A stretch of DNA of 64,000 nucleotides, taken from assembly GCF_964340835.1 (NCBI RefSeq), contig NZ_OZ204251.1. One strand, given 5' to 3'. How positions within the stretch are numbered: the stretch's first letter is position 1; the number at the start of each line of letters is the position of its first letter. Position numbers and translations under genes: made by a program. Positions 33,880 to 43,461 of the stretch are shown piece by piece. The stretch is from Bombilactobacillus bombi (GTDB lineage Bacteria; Bacillota; Bacilli; Lactobacillales; Lactobacillaceae). A model generated the notes under the pieces. It had not been told where the DNA came from and did no database searches. It was given only the letters and a program-made list of their open reading frames with translations.

Positions 33880-34635
33880 TTAAAATATTCGCACTAGTAG
33901 CACATTAATTGCTACTAAAACGACTAAAGCACCATAAACCAACCAATCTAACCAATGATACTTAATTGATTGATAATCAAATAAACTCGAATTATGGTGA
34001 TAACCCTTAGCAGTTAAGGCATCCGCTACCTGATCTGCTTTTTTCATAGATATTAAAATAATCGGCTGCAATAAAAAGGCATAATCTAAGATTCTTTGCC
34101 ATCCCTTCACTTCTGCTGCTGTACTAGCACGTAAGCGATATGCTTGCTTCACTGTGACAAAGGTAGCTTGAAATTCATCAATAAAAGCTACCATAATAAT
34201 AATTACCAAGGGCACTCCAGCTCCGTGATAACGCCTGAACGATAACGAATTAAAAATTTTACCCACTGATAAAGCTAGTTCTTGCGGTGTAGTTTTAATG
34301 GTTAAAGCCAAAGCAAACATTAACAATAACGCAATCCGAATAAATATTTGCAAATCTAAATTGGTTAAATGCAGCCATCCCCAAGACCAGATGACTCGTC
34401 CATTAACAAAAAACAAATTCGCAAATAAATTTATCGCCGGCAAAAAAGTAATTAATTTCCAATGGCGAAATAGTTGCCCGCGTTCCTGAGCATTAAAACC
34501 AACCAGCAATAATATAGCAAATAGCATAATAATAACTAAATACTGCCAATAATAATGAAAACTAAACATAAATAAAGTTAAAAATACACACGTTAAAAGT
34601 TTGGTTCGTCCATCTAATTTTGCAGTTGCAGTCAT
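33880..34635 (-). CDS. ecfT: ECF transporter T component
   Basis: 251 residues, five or six membrane helices and a long cytoplasmic helical region with the two short motifs that contact the ATPases (YRLRAS and TAKGY). EcfT couples the ATPases to the substrate-binding S protein. It overlaps the upstream ATPase gene by four bases and is the last gene of the ribU operon. ATG with AAAGGAA upstream. Confidence 0.9.
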   Translation of the reverse strand: MTATAKLDGRTKLLTCVFLTLFMFSFHYYWQYLVIIMLFAILLLVGFNAQERGQLFRHWKLITFLPAINLFANLFFVNGRVIWSWGWLHLTNLDLQIFIRIALLLMFALALTIKTTPQELALSVGKIFNSLSFRRYHGAGVPLVIIIMVAFIDEFQATFVTVKQAYRLRASTAAEVKGWQRILDYAFLLQPIILISMKKADQVADALTAKGYHHNSSLFDYQSIKYHWLDWLVYGALVVLVAINVLLVRIF

Positions 34636-35444
34636 AATTGATTCGTTCCTTTATTCCAAAGTGTGGCTAAAGCTTGGGCAATTTCTTCATCTGAACGATA
34701 ATAAGAATTGGAAGGTAAAATGCCTGCGTTCATTAATGCCTGACAAATCTCTAAACTGCGCGGCATCAATAACTGAAACTGTTCAAAAATCTCTGGCTGC
34801 TTTAAGACAGCAGCGGTTGTATAAGCGTGTAAGCCACTTTGATCTAAAAATAAAAGCTCATCACAATATTTCAAAGCCTCATCCAAATTGTGAGTTACTA
34901 ATAAGACTAAATGTTCTTGACAATAATCTTGCAAAAGACTCATGACCACATCTTGAAAGTGAGTATCTAATCCTGCTGTAATTTCGTCACAAAACAACAT
35001 TTGTGGCTGTTTTAACAGCATAATCGCTAGGGCTAGCCGCTTTTTTTGACCACCAGACAACTCAAAAGGCGACAATTCTAATAAAGTTTCCAGTTGCAAC
35101 TTCTCGATAATCTGAGTCATTGAACCTTTATGATGGTATTCTAGTTCTTCTTGAACAGTCTGTTTAAAAAACAAGTGATCCGCATCTTGTAAACAATAGC
35201 CCACAGTTGCTAAATAGGTCCGTAAAGCTTTTTTAGAGCGGTGAATTGGCTGTTGTTGCCAATAGACGTCACCTTGAGTTGGTGTAATCAAACCGCTTAA
35301 TAAATTTAACAAGGTTGTTTTGCCTACACCATTAACGCCAATCAACCCATAAATCTTACCAGGATACATTTTAAGAGTCAGATTTTGCCATAGCGGCTGT
35401 TTGTGTTGGGGTGGCAAATAGTTAAGGTGCTTAAGTTCTAACAT
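34632..35444 (-). CDS. ecfA: ECF transporter ATP-binding protein
   Basis: 270 residues. Walker A GVNGVGKTT, signature LSGGQKKR, Walker B MLFCDEITAGLD, and switch His in VTHNLDEA. The end of the protein carries an extra helical region typical of ECF ATPases. Glu follows the Walker B Asp, so it should hydrolyse ATP. It overlaps both neighbours, so translation is coupled. Second of two ATPase genes in the operon. Confidence 0.9.
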   Translation of the reverse strand: MLELKHLNYLPPQHKQPLWQNLTLKMYPGKIYGLIGVNGVGKTTLLNLLSGLITPTQGDVYWQQQPIHRSKKALRTYLATVGYCLQDADHLFFKQTVQEELEYHHKGSMTQIIEKLQLETLLELSPFELSGGQKKRLALAIMLLKQPQMLFCDEITAGLDTHFQDVVMSLLQDYCQEHLVLLVTHNLDEALKYCDELLFLDQSGLHAYTTAAVLKQPEIFEQFQLLMPRSLEICQALMNAGILPSNSYYRSDEEIAQALATLWNKGTNQL

Positions 35445-36301
35445 AACTGCTCCTTAAAAGTTTGAATAAAAGTCTCTAAGTTAGAATTGGTTAGCATGAG
35501 CCGTTTGCCCGTCAACTTTTGAAAATGCTGCGCAATAGTCACTGTATCTGGTACGGGTAATTGGTTTTGTTGTAATAAAGTCATATCTGTTAATAATTTA
35601 TCAGTTGCACAAGTTTGCGTAATTGTTCCATGATTTAAAATCAAAACTCGATTAGTTAAGGCTAATTCTGCTAACTTATGTGTCACTAAAATAATGGTTA
35701 TCTGATATTGTGTTTGTAATTTTTGCAATAAATTTAAAACCAGTTGCGTATTTTCAGGATCAAGTTGCGCAGTTGGCTCATCTAAAATTAATAATTGCGG
35801 CTGTAGCGCCAACGCTTCTGCAATTGCCAATAATTGCTTTTGACCACCAGATAAGCTATTAAAGGGCCGCTCAATTAATTCTTCTAATCCTAGCTGGTCG
35901 CTAATCTCTTGAATGCGAGCTTGGATTTTAGCAGGTGACCAATTAAAGTTCCCCAAGTAAAGCGCCATATCCTCAACAAAATTAGGACCAATAAATTGGG
36001 CATCAACGTTTTGAAAAACCATGCTTACATATTGGTGCAACTGCCACTGTGGTGTTACAGCTTGATAATCAGTCCCATTGATCAAAATCTTCCCCGCAGT
36101 GGGTTCTAAAATTCGTGTTAACAATTTGCTCAAAGTAGTCTTGCCAGATCCATTGGGGCCAACCAAACCCACAAAGTCTTGAGCTTGAATCGAAAAATTA
36201 ACATCATGCAAGATCTCATGTTTGGTAGTTTCTAATTCGAGATTAACTAACTGCTCTGCCACATATTGTAAATGCTGCACTTGCAAAAGCGCTGTTTCCA
36301 C
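35438..36301 (-). CDS. ecfA: ECF transporter ATP-binding protein
   Basis: 287 residues from a GTG start behind GAGGTAA. Walker A GPNGSGKTT, Q-loop VFQNVDAQF, signature LSGGQKQL, Walker B LLILDEPTAQLD, switch His in VTHKLAEL. Pairs with the next gene as a heterodimer. It lies 13 bases after ribU. The order S-A-A-T in one operon indicates a dedicated rather than a shared ECF module. Confidence 0.9.
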   Translation of the reverse strand: METALLQVQHLQYVAEQLVNLELETTKHEILHDVNFSIQAQDFVGLVGPNGSGKTTLSKLLTRILEPTAGKILINGTDYQAVTPQWQLHQYVSMVFQNVDAQFIGPNFVEDMALYLGNFNWSPAKIQARIQEISDQLGLEELIERPFNSLSGGQKQLLAIAEALALQPQLLILDEPTAQLDPENTQLVLNLLQKLQTQYQITIILVTHKLAELALTNRVLILNHGTITQTCATDKLLTDMTLLQQNQLPVPDTVTIAQHFQKLTGKRLMLTNSNLETFIQTFKEQLC

Positions 36302-36314
36302 AATAATTACCTCT

Positions 36315-36974
36315 TTAAATTAATTTGAAGTAGCTCATAACCAATAAAATAATTGTAATAATAATTAAAGCGATAATGGCATAATTAGTCCATTTAGATT
36401 CATTATTAATCATATTAAAATCAGATTTACGCAAAATATTACTTTTCATTAAGGCTTTGACAATTGGTTTATAAAGAATTAGAACAAATAAAGAATTTAA
36501 ACCACCCTTTATCAGATTAAAAGGCAAAATAATCGGTATTAACATTCCGACTACTTGCGAACGTGGATAACCAAAAAATATTGGTGCTAACAAATAATTC
36601 CACAATAACATCGAAATAGTTAACATAATAATTCCGACGATTAAGCCAATAATTAAATTCTTGGTTTTCTTTTTCTTTGAATAGGCAATCACTGGTGGCA
36701 AAACAAAACAAATAGCTGCAATCACATTCATAACAAAACCAATAATTCCCGTGGAACTAGTCGTAATTAATTCAAAAAATGGCACGATGACTGATAAAAT
36801 AATGGCAAAAATTGGTCCAAAAACCATCCCGCCTAAGATTAAAATGACGTCCTTTGGTTCATATTTCAAAAAAGCAATCATAGGAATCTTTAAAAAGGCT
36901 GCTGATAAATAGGCCAACGCCCCAAAAGCCGCCAAAAAAGTTATATATCTGACATAATTCTGATTCCGTTTCAC
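36315..36974 (-). CDS. ribU: Riboflavin ECF transporter S component
   Basis: 219 residues, six membrane helices. The N-terminal YITFLAAFGALAYLSAAFLKIPM, the KYEPKDVILILGGMVFGP block and FFELITTSSTGIIGFVMN are RibU signatures; residues around the last two line the riboflavin pocket. The gene follows an FMN riboswitch, which confirms the substrate. The C-terminus has an extra helix (YAIIALIIITIILLVMSYF), beyond the six of the standard fold, an unusual addition. First gene of the ribU-ecfA-ecfA-ecfT operon. Confidence 0.92.
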   Translation of the reverse strand: MKRNQNYVRYITFLAAFGALAYLSAAFLKIPMIAFLKYEPKDVILILGGMVFGPIFAIILSVIVPFFELITTSSTGIIGFVMNVIAAICFVLPPVIAYSKKKKTKNLIIGLIVGIIMLTISMLLWNYLLAPIFFGYPRSQVVGMLIPIILPFNLIKGGLNSLFVLILYKPIVKALMKSNILRKSDFNMINNESKWTNYAIIALIIITIILLVMSYFKLI

Positions 36975-37049
36975 TATAAGTCCCCTCCAAATTAGTCGCT
37001 TTATAAAAAAGCGTTCTCAATTATTCGATGACTTATCCGGAGCTAAGAC

Positions 37050-37077
37050 AAAAAAATACCCCGCAAAATTGCGGGGT
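37050..37077 (-). terminator. Riboswitch terminator
   Basis: Stem ACCCCGC/GCGGGGT followed by a T run, between the FMN aptamer and ribU. It forms the off-state when FMN is bound. Confidence 0.88.
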
Positions 37078-37134
37078 AAATACTAATGAAGAATCTTCAA
37101 CAAATAACCACAATAAAAAACCTTAAGTTGAAGA

Positions 37135-37267
37135 AACTTCTTCTTTCATCCAGACTTTAACTGTCGGTTCTAGATTTGCACTAGATCAACTGCCATTGGC
37201 AGGTCGCGGACTTCAAACTAAAGCTTGTTACCGCCGATTGGGAATTACACCCGACCCCGAAGAAGTT
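37135..37267 (-). promoter_or_regulatory. FMN riboswitch (RFN element)
   Basis: Minus-strand RNA with P1 arms AACTTCTTC and GAAGAAGTT, the conserved GGGGTCGGGTG, AATTCCC and CGGCGGT blocks near 37228-37258, and GGATGAAAGAAGAAG at the 3' side. A terminator hairpin follows at 37050-37077. FMN binding should stop transcription of the riboflavin transporter operon. Confidence 0.95.
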
Positions 37268-37322
37268 ATCTTATTGTTGTCATTGTACCATAGTCATATC
37301 AGTTTGTATATTATTATCAAGA

Positions 37323-38318
37323 TTAAAATACTCGAACTGCAAAAGATGGCATAAAATACTGCGAAATAGTTGCTACTTTAACAGATTCACCCGGTTGGGG
37401 TGCATGTACGTATTGTCCATTACCCACATAAATAGCATCATGATAAGAAGCACCAGCATTTCCCCAAAAAACAATATCTCCTGGTTGCAGATTATCTAAG
37501 GAAACTTTTTGGCCCATACTTTCTTGTGCCACGGTATAGTGGGACATAGGCACGTTAGCTTGTGCATAAGCATATTGAACTAATCCAGAGCAATCTAATC
37601 CTTGACCAGGAGTAGCGCCACCCCAAACATATGGAGTTCCTACTTGCGACAAGGCTGCATTAACTACTGTAGCTGCAGCATTACTCTGATTAGTGGTTGC
37701 AGCGGCAGAAACACTATCAACATCTACCGTCGTTGCTGGTGCTGGATTAGTAGAAGCAGTTGCTTGATTTAATGTTGCATATTCAGCCGGTACCCAGCCT
37801 TGATCAGCCAATTGATACCAAACAGCTCCATTAACCGTTTTTTGACCAATGATTGCGACCTTTTGGCCATAATTGAGATATTCACCAGTATGCTGGCGAA
37901 AACTTGGTTGCGCCCAAACTGTAGTTAAACCATCTTGATAATTAATCGTAATTGTACCTGTTGTTTTGGCTGCACTATCAGTTGCTTTCTCAACAGTAGC
38001 TTTGGTATTTTTAACTTCTGGCTGATCAGTTGTAGGAGTAATGTATTGTCCAGACACCCATTGATTGTCACCCACTTGATACCAAGTCTGATGATAAACT
38101 TGTTTTTCAGCCTGAATGGTTACTGTTTCCCCTGTTTGCAGATAACGTTGTGGCTTTTGCCCAGCATTAGGACTGTCCCAGACGGTTGTTGCTCCACCGC
38201 TGTAATTAACAGTACCCTTGCTGGCAGCTTGGGCAGAATTGGCATTCATTCCCAAAAATGCAGCCGTTGTTAACCCCAATACTCCAGATGTTAAGTATAA
38301 TGATTTCTTTTTGTCCAA
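37323..38318 (-). CDS. NlpC/P60 peptidoglycan endopeptidase with two SH3-like repeats
   Basis: 331 residues from a TTG start. Signal peptide ends near SAQA (about 32). Two bacterial SH3-like repeats (about 35-95 and 120-180: TTVWDSPNAGQKPQRYLQTG; TTVWAQPSFRQHTGEYLNYG) bind the wall. The NlpC/P60 domain (about 215-331) has the catalytic Cys in GLDCSGLVQYA, His in HDAIYVG and the third polar residue His in YVHAPQ. It cleaves D-Glu to meso-DAP or Lys bonds in stem peptides. Transcribed alone; no SLAP module, unlike the hydrolases at 3.7-12 kb. Confidence 0.9.
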   Translation of the reverse strand: MDKKKSLYLTSGVLGLTTAAFLGMNANSAQAASKGTVNYSGGATTVWDSPNAGQKPQRYLQTGETVTIQAEKQVYHQTWYQVGDNQWVSGQYITPTTDQPEVKNTKATVEKATDSAAKTTGTITINYQDGLTTVWAQPSFRQHTGEYLNYGQKVAIIGQKTVNGAVWYQLADQGWVPAEYATLNQATASTNPAPATTVDVDSVSAAATTNQSNAAATVVNAALSQVGTPYVWGGATPGQGLDCSGLVQYAYAQANVPMSHYTVAQESMGQKVSLDNLQPGDIVFWGNAGASYHDAIYVGNGQYVHAPQPGESVKVATISQYFMPSFAVRVF

Positions 38319-38426
38319 AATATCTCTTCCCCCAATAACATCTTAATTAAAACTTATAAAATACTTACTCATTTTTAATTATAACGACAAAATAAGTTGT
38401 ACACAATGTCTTTTGCCAACTAAATT

Positions 38427-38467
38427 AAAAAAAACCGGAATTGAGACAAAAATGTCTACATTCCGGT
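38427..38467 (-). terminator. Intrinsic terminator after BSH-like gene
   Basis: Stem ACCGGAAT/ATTCCGGT with inner GAGACA/TGTCT, T run on the minus strand. Confidence 0.85.
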
Positions 38468-38490
38468 ATAATAATTTATTTTTTAATATC

Positions 38491-39507
38491 TTAATCAGCC
38501 CATTTAACCAAGTTAGAAATATCAATATCTGAATAAGTGATTTCCTTAGCATCAGGGTCTAACTTTTTGCCAGTGAGTCCTACACCACGACAAGTTTGTA
38601 CATATAGCTCACGCTTGGTTAAATCATAACCTGCCCAATACCGGGTATAATCACTTAATGGATTATCCGGAGCTTCGCGTTCTAATCCACGAGGTACCAT
38701 TACCGTCCGAAAAATTGAATATAGTTGATTGATTCCATCTTCAGCGGTAAAAGGATCCATATGATTAGCTACAAATGTGGCGCGTACAAACCGAGATGGC
38801 GAAGTATAGTCACCAGGCAAACCAAACATTCCATAACCAGTGCCGGCTTCAATCGGCTCCAAAGATAAGCGATCACTCACAACTTTGGTTGTCTTAGGAT
38901 CCATATTATCTAGACTAATGTAGTTGCGAATATTAGTTAAATGCCAATTATATTCAGGACTATTGGTCATAACACCAATACTGTCATAGACTTTGAAAGC
39001 ACCATTATCTGTTGGTTCTAAGATAACTGCCGCATTCGTTTCATCTGCAAATGTGTAATGTAGAGGCATTTCCACACTCAAATCGCCAGATGTTAAAGGT
39101 TGGTCCAATAATCCATATTCTTGAATGTGGTCTTTGATTTCAGCAACACTTTTAAAATGCGTTAAAACAAATGTAATTAATTCTTCACCTAAAATCGGTT
39201 TTAAATTTCTTTTATCTAAATCTGCTGTCGATGCATGAGTAGCTTCCATTAACACTTGGATATCGCCAGCTAATCCGTATTCATTAATTCCATCCATTAA
39301 GCAAGCTGTGCCAGTAGTCGCCACACCCATAGCAGCATATTTAGCTGTCCAAGGCTGCAACTGACTTTCAATCTGAGCCCCTGCAGGAATATTCATAATG
39401 CTCATTGGTGCGCCTGGATCTTCACCAAACATCCCTGAATTAAGATCCATAGTCCGACCGAAAAAGACATTACCTTCTTTTGATGAAATTGTAATACTTG
39501 TACACAT
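38491..39507 (-). CDS. Choloylglycine hydrolase/penicillin acylase family (copy 1)
   Basis: 338 residues. Met1 is removed to expose the nucleophile Cys2 (MCTSIT), so the ATG at 39507 is the true start although a GTG lies two codons upstream. Arg18 and Asp21 (FGRTMD), Asn75 (INEYGLAG), the TNSPEY loop and Arg in SPSRFVRA match the bile-salt-hydrolase active site. The family hydrolyses linear amides: conjugated bile salts, penicillin V or N-acyl signals. Which one applies here is not clear from sequence. It is transcribed alone. A paralogue lies at 48815-49834. Confidence 0.88.
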   Translation of the reverse strand: MCTSITISSKEGNVFFGRTMDLNSGMFGEDPGAPMSIMNIPAGAQIESQLQPWTAKYAAMGVATTGTACLMDGINEYGLAGDIQVLMEATHASTADLDKRNLKPILGEELITFVLTHFKSVAEIKDHIQEYGLLDQPLTSGDLSVEMPLHYTFADETNAAVILEPTDNGAFKVYDSIGVMTNSPEYNWHLTNIRNYISLDNMDPKTTKVVSDRLSLEPIEAGTGYGMFGLPGDYTSPSRFVRATFVANHMDPFTAEDGINQLYSIFRTVMVPRGLEREAPDNPLSDYTRYWAGYDLTKRELYVQTCRGVGLTGKKLDPDAKEITYSDIDISNLVKWAD

Positions 39508-39803
39508 TTGCACCAGCCCCTTTTATTAAATTAGTCTAATTATAACAGCCAAACTATCATAATACTATCTTAATCACAAGCTTCTATAACATTTATAAAA
39601 GTAGTAGTAACGAATGTGTACTTTATACATCATAAATGAGATATTTTAAATGTTTTTTAACAATAACAGATAGCCCTTTACCATCCGTTGATATACACCT
39701 TCTAATTGATTAGATGCAGTTGCTCCACTCCATAAAAAGTTATTTGAAAAAAATTTTTGTAACCATTTATTAGTTATCCAAAACCATAAATACAGCAATT
39801 TAT
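39508..39803. other. Gap between BSH-like and PTS genes
   Basis: About 300 AT-rich bases. I see no ORF with a ribosome site, no strong hairpin terminator after the PTS gene, and no clear consensus promoter. The upstream elements of the BSH-like gene must lie in it. Confidence 0.5.
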
Positions 39804-41642
39804 TTAATAAATAGTAAATAAATTATCAGTTAATGTTATGTCTTGTTTTTTAGTTATACGTAATTTTTCTGATTGAGTATTAAGAGCTACTACTATAATT
39901 GTTGGATCAAAACCTTCATTTTTTATAAAGTTAAAGTCAACCTTCGCAAGTGGGTCACCTACTTTAACTTTTTGTCCGTTTTCGACCAAAACTTCAAACC
40001 CTTTACCTTTTAATTTTGCAGTATTAATCCCAATGTGAATCATCAATTCTTGACCACTTTCCATAGTTAACCCAATAGCATGCTTAGTTGGATATATCAT
40101 TGAAATCTCAGCATTAACTGGCGAAACCACTGTATCACTACTTGGGTTTATTGCTACGCCATTTCCCAAAGAACCCGATGAAAAAACCTGATCATCGACC
40201 TTTTCTAAGGGAACAATTTTCCCAGAAATAATTCCTTTTACTTCTTGTTTTGGTGTTTTTATATTACTTTTATCTCTATCTGATTTATCAACTACAGCAA
40301 AAAAGTAGGTAAAGATGAAAGACAAAAATATTGCCAAAAAAGCTGTAATACAAGCATTAGTAATATTCTTAGGAGAACTACCTATAAAAGTTGGTAATGT
40401 AAATATGCCAGGAGCTCCAAAAGAGTATCTTACTACTCCTGTCAAGCCTGCATATAATCCTGCTATTCCTCCAGAGGCCATTACACAGGTTAGAACCCTT
40501 TTATATTTTAATGTTACCCCATAAAGAGCAGGTTCCGTAATCCCAGAAAATGCAGTAATACAAGCAGAAAGTGCAATTTCTTTTGCATTACGATTTTTTT
40601 CACGTATAAAAATCGCCATTGCAGCTCCTGCCTGGGATAGATTACTTGCTAATTGTCCAGGTCCCATAATATTTTCACTGCCATATTTTGCAAAGGAAAT
40701 AGTCGATAAAGGTAAAAGGGAAACATGCATACCAATCATAACAAGTAATGGTGAAAATATCCCTATTACCGTTGGTATTAACCAGCTTACATGTTTATTA
40801 AGAAAACTAACAATTGAAAAAAGACCATCACCTAATAAACTACCAAGAGGACCTATTATTATTAAAGCTATCGGAGCAGTAATAATTACAATTAATAAAG
40901 GTTTAAGCATTGTTTTAACTATATTAGGAATAATCTTTTCACAAATATGATCTATATAACTCATAAACCATACTATTAAAATAATAGGAATAACACTACT
41001 ACCATAAGAAACTAATCTAATTGGTACCCCAAATAATGAAATTGGCTTCCCAGATGTTACTAAAGTTATAAAATTAGGATGTAAAAGTACACCTGCCATC
41101 ATCATTGCTAAATATGGATTAGTATTAAACTTTTTAGCTGCACTATTTGCAAGCATGAATGGCAAGAAATAAAAAGCAGAATCTGCCATAAAATTAAGAA
41201 TTTGATAATTCATACTTTGCTTATTTAGTCCAAATAATACTAGAATTGCTAGAACTACCTTAAACATTCCTCCAGCTATTAATACTACAATAATTGGTGA
41301 CATAATATTAACTAGCACATTTATAAGCCGTTTAAACAAATTAGTATCTTTATTTTGTGAATTTTCTTTTATTCCATTATTATTATCGTCACCTATTTTA
41401 TAGGTTTTCATAATTTCTTGATAATATGATCCTACTTTACCACCTATTACTATTTGCGCTTCATCTCCTGAATCTACAGCAGCCAAAACTTCAGGCATTT
41501 TTTCCAAAGCTGAAATATTAAATTTACTTTTATCAATTAAATTAAAGCGTAAACGGGTTGCACAATGATACAAATTTGTTATATTTTTTTCACCACCAAC
41601 ATACCTTATAATTTTGTCAGTGGTTTTCATATTATTTTCCAT
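39804..41642 (-). CDS. bglP: Beta-glucoside PTS transporter, IIBCA
   Basis: 612 residues in the order IIB-IIC-IIA. IIB (about 5-90) has the phosphorylated Cys in HCATRLRF. IIC (about 100-440) has about ten helices and the GITEPALYGV motif. IIA (about 475-612) has the phosphorylated His in MIHIGINTAKLKGKGF. It imports and phosphorylates aryl-beta-glucosides or related disaccharides. AAGGAGGAG precedes the ATG. It follows the antiterminator gene by ten bases. No 6-phospho-beta-glucosidase gene is in the operon, so hydrolysis must be encoded elsewhere. Confidence 0.92.
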   Translation of the reverse strand: MENNMKTTDKIIRYVGGEKNITNLYHCATRLRFNLIDKSKFNISALEKMPEVLAAVDSGDEAQIVIGGKVGSYYQEIMKTYKIGDDNNNGIKENSQNKDTNLFKRLINVLVNIMSPIIVVLIAGGMFKVVLAILVLFGLNKQSMNYQILNFMADSAFYFLPFMLANSAAKKFNTNPYLAMMMAGVLLHPNFITLVTSGKPISLFGVPIRLVSYGSSVIPIILIVWFMSYIDHICEKIIPNIVKTMLKPLLIVIITAPIALIIIGPLGSLLGDGLFSIVSFLNKHVSWLIPTVIGIFSPLLVMIGMHVSLLPLSTISFAKYGSENIMGPGQLASNLSQAGAAMAIFIREKNRNAKEIALSACITAFSGITEPALYGVTLKYKRVLTCVMASGGIAGLYAGLTGVVRYSFGAPGIFTLPTFIGSSPKNITNACITAFLAIFLSFIFTYFFAVVDKSDRDKSNIKTPKQEVKGIISGKIVPLEKVDDQVFSSGSLGNGVAINPSSDTVVSPVNAEISMIYPTKHAIGLTMESGQELMIHIGINTAKLKGKGFEVLVENGQKVKVGDPLAKVDFNFIKNEGFDPTIIVVALNTQSEKLRITKKQDITLTDNLFTIY

Positions 41643-41652
41643 ATTCTCCTCC

Positions 41653-42486
41653 TTAATTTGTTAATAGTCGATGTATATGAATTATCAAATATGCTAATTC
41701 AGTTTTTGTTATATCTTGTTGATAAATTGAAATAATAGTTTGTTGAATTTTAATAGCCAGTCTCGATGCTTCTGGATATAGTTCATAAACCTTATTTATC
41801 AATTCGTCATTGTCATCGTCTAACATTGAATTAGAAAAAAATCTCTCTGCGAAAAATTTAAGATGGGTTATAAATCGATTATAATTTAACGCATTAACTG
41901 AAATACTATCGCCTGTTAATACTCTTAATGCCTGTTCCATATTGTCTACTAACTGTGTTACGTCTAAAATGTTAACCTTGTCACTAGATTTAGTACTAGC
42001 ATTAATTATGTGAAAAGCAATGTTAGCTGCTTCCTCTTTAGGAAGCGATATCTTAAGAGTTTCTTTGATAACATCCAATCCATATTCACCTATATCAAAC
42101 ATTTCCGGATAATACGTTTTCATTTCCCAATATATCCTATTACCCAGTGCTTGATGAGAATTGTAACGTTGTACTGCAAAATAAAGATGATCTGTTAAAG
42201 AGTAATAAACACTGGATAATAAAGATTCTCGTAATACTTTTTCAGCATATTCAACTATTTTTGTTGTAATATCAATATAAATTGGCGGTATTTTATTCAA
42301 AGACTGTATCATTTCAATTTTACGGCTATCATTTACTGGAATAAACTTTTTAACCACACTAGAATTTGGAAGCAAATTATTTATTTTTTGGTGATATCCA
42401 ACCCCCTTTCCAAAAACAATATATTCTTGACCATCTTCTTCTGCTAAAACAACATTAACATTCAATATTTTTTTAATTCTAAACAC
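41653..42486 (-). CDS. licT: LicT/BglG family transcriptional antiterminator
   Basis: 277 residues. The RNA-binding CAT domain covers about 1-58 (FRIKKILNVNVVLAEEDGQEYIVFGKGVGYHQK), followed by two PRD domains (about 70-170 and 175-277) with the regulatory His residues (DHLYFAVQR; HLKFFAERFF; IIHIHRLL). The PRDs are phosphorylated by HPr and the IIB domain of the partner PTS. The GTG at 42486 behind GGAG matches the usual N-terminus better than the GTG seven codons upstream. It binds the RAT site at 42561-42592 to allow read-through. Confidence 0.9.
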   Translation of the reverse strand: MFRIKKILNVNVVLAEEDGQEYIVFGKGVGYHQKINNLLPNSSVVKKFIPVNDSRKIEMIQSLNKIPPIYIDITTKIVEYAEKVLRESLLSSVYYSLTDHLYFAVQRYNSHQALGNRIYWEMKTYYPEMFDIGEYGLDVIKETLKISLPKEEAANIAFHIINASTKSSDKVNILDVTQLVDNMEQALRVLTGDSISVNALNYNRFITHLKFFAERFFSNSMLDDDNDELINKVYELYPEASRLAIKIQQTIISIYQQDITKTELAYLIIHIHRLLTN

Positions 42487-42511
42487 CGCATTAACTCCAT
42501 ATTTCACAAAA

Positions 42512-42592
42512 TAAAAATGCAGACAGACCTATTATATTTCTCGAAAATGAGAAAATAATAATTAAGTCTTGCCTGCATTACCAGTAACATAC
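42512..42592 (-). promoter_or_regulatory. RAT antiterminator site and overlapping terminator
   Basis: Minus-strand leader RNA contains GTTACTGGTAATGCAGGCAA (the RAT signature of LicT/SacT-type antiterminators, 42561-42592), overlapping the 5' arm of a terminator whose other arm GGTCTGTCTGCAT is followed by T. Antiterminator binding prevents terminator formation, so the operon is induced by its substrate. Confidence 0.85.
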
Positions 42593-42676
42593 GCTTAAAT
42601 AATTCAATTGATAGCGTCATTATACTATACTTATATGATAAAGCTCAAATATTTTTAATAATTAAATTTCAAATTT

Positions 42677-43447
42677 TTATTCTTTAATCCTCAAATCTTC
42701 TAATTCCTGGCGCAAATTAGCTATGGGAATTTGTCCTGGTGCTGAAGCAGCACCTACGCTAGCAAAAGTTAAAGCCGAACCGAATACTTCTCCTGCAATG
42801 CGCGATACTTTGCCCAAATCGCCCATTGCCATAGTGATGAGTGGCTTCTCAGCAATTACGGACGTCTTTTGTGTAGCTGTAATAAGCGTGATTACATCTT
42901 CAACACTTTGTGCCATGACTGCAATTTTAGCGACATCAGCTCCCAAAGCAATCATCGCCAATAGGCGTTGTTGAATTTCTGCTGCTGTGGGCGTTTTTTC
43001 AAAATCATGATTACTCATAATCACTACTGTCTGACTTTGATGTGCTTGTTCAACTAATGCTTGTACGATAGCTTGTTTTTGATACAACTGAATATCTAGA
43101 GCATCTGTAAAATTATTAGCTAAAACATTTTGACAAATTTGTTGATATTCTTGGGAGTTATTTAACACCAATTGGCCACCTTCATTATGTGTTCTAAAGG
43201 TAGTCAACAATGCCATATCGCCCAAAACTTGCCGCAAAGCTTGCCCTGTAGTTTGTACAGAATTAGAATCAGTAACTTCTTCAAAATAATCTAGTCGCCA
43301 TTCAATCAAATCCGGATGTGCTTGTTTAATTGTTTGTGCTTGAGCTATAATCTCTTGCTCTGTAATTCCGGTAATTGGGACAGCAATTTTAGGACGTCCG
43401 GTTCCTAAAGTAATATTTCTAATTTTTACCGGTTGTAATTGTGCCAA
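42677..43447 (-). CDS. aroD: Type I 3-dehydroquinate dehydratase
   Basis: 256 residues from a TTG start behind GAGGTGAT. Class I enzyme: EWRLDYF near residue 50, the catalytic His in VIMSNHDFEKTP (about 145), and the Schiff-base Lys in DVAKIAVMA (about 175). PLITMAMGDLGKVSR and the phosphate-binding end are conserved. It dehydrates 3-dehydroquinate to 3-dehydroshikimate. It forms an operon with aroE, 14 bases apart. Other shikimate genes are absent here, so this pair may serve quinate or shikimate metabolism as well as aromatic biosynthesis. Confidence 0.92.
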   Translation of the reverse strand: MAQLQPVKIRNITLGTGRPKIAVPITGITEQEIIAQAQTIKQAHPDLIEWRLDYFEEVTDSNSVQTTGQALRQVLGDMALLTTFRTHNEGGQLVLNNSQEYQQICQNVLANNFTDALDIQLYQKQAIVQALVEQAHQSQTVVIMSNHDFEKTPTAAEIQQRLLAMIALGADVAKIAVMAQSVEDVITLITATQKTSVIAEKPLITMAMGDLGKVSRIAGEVFGSALTFASVGAASAPGQIPIANLRQELEDLRIKE

Positions 43448-43461
43448 TCCTAATCACCTCA

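Noticed and set aside
34601..34945. Plus-strand 114-codon frame
   Set aside because: It lies antisense to the ecf ATPase gene, whose motifs are intact, and has no ribosome site.
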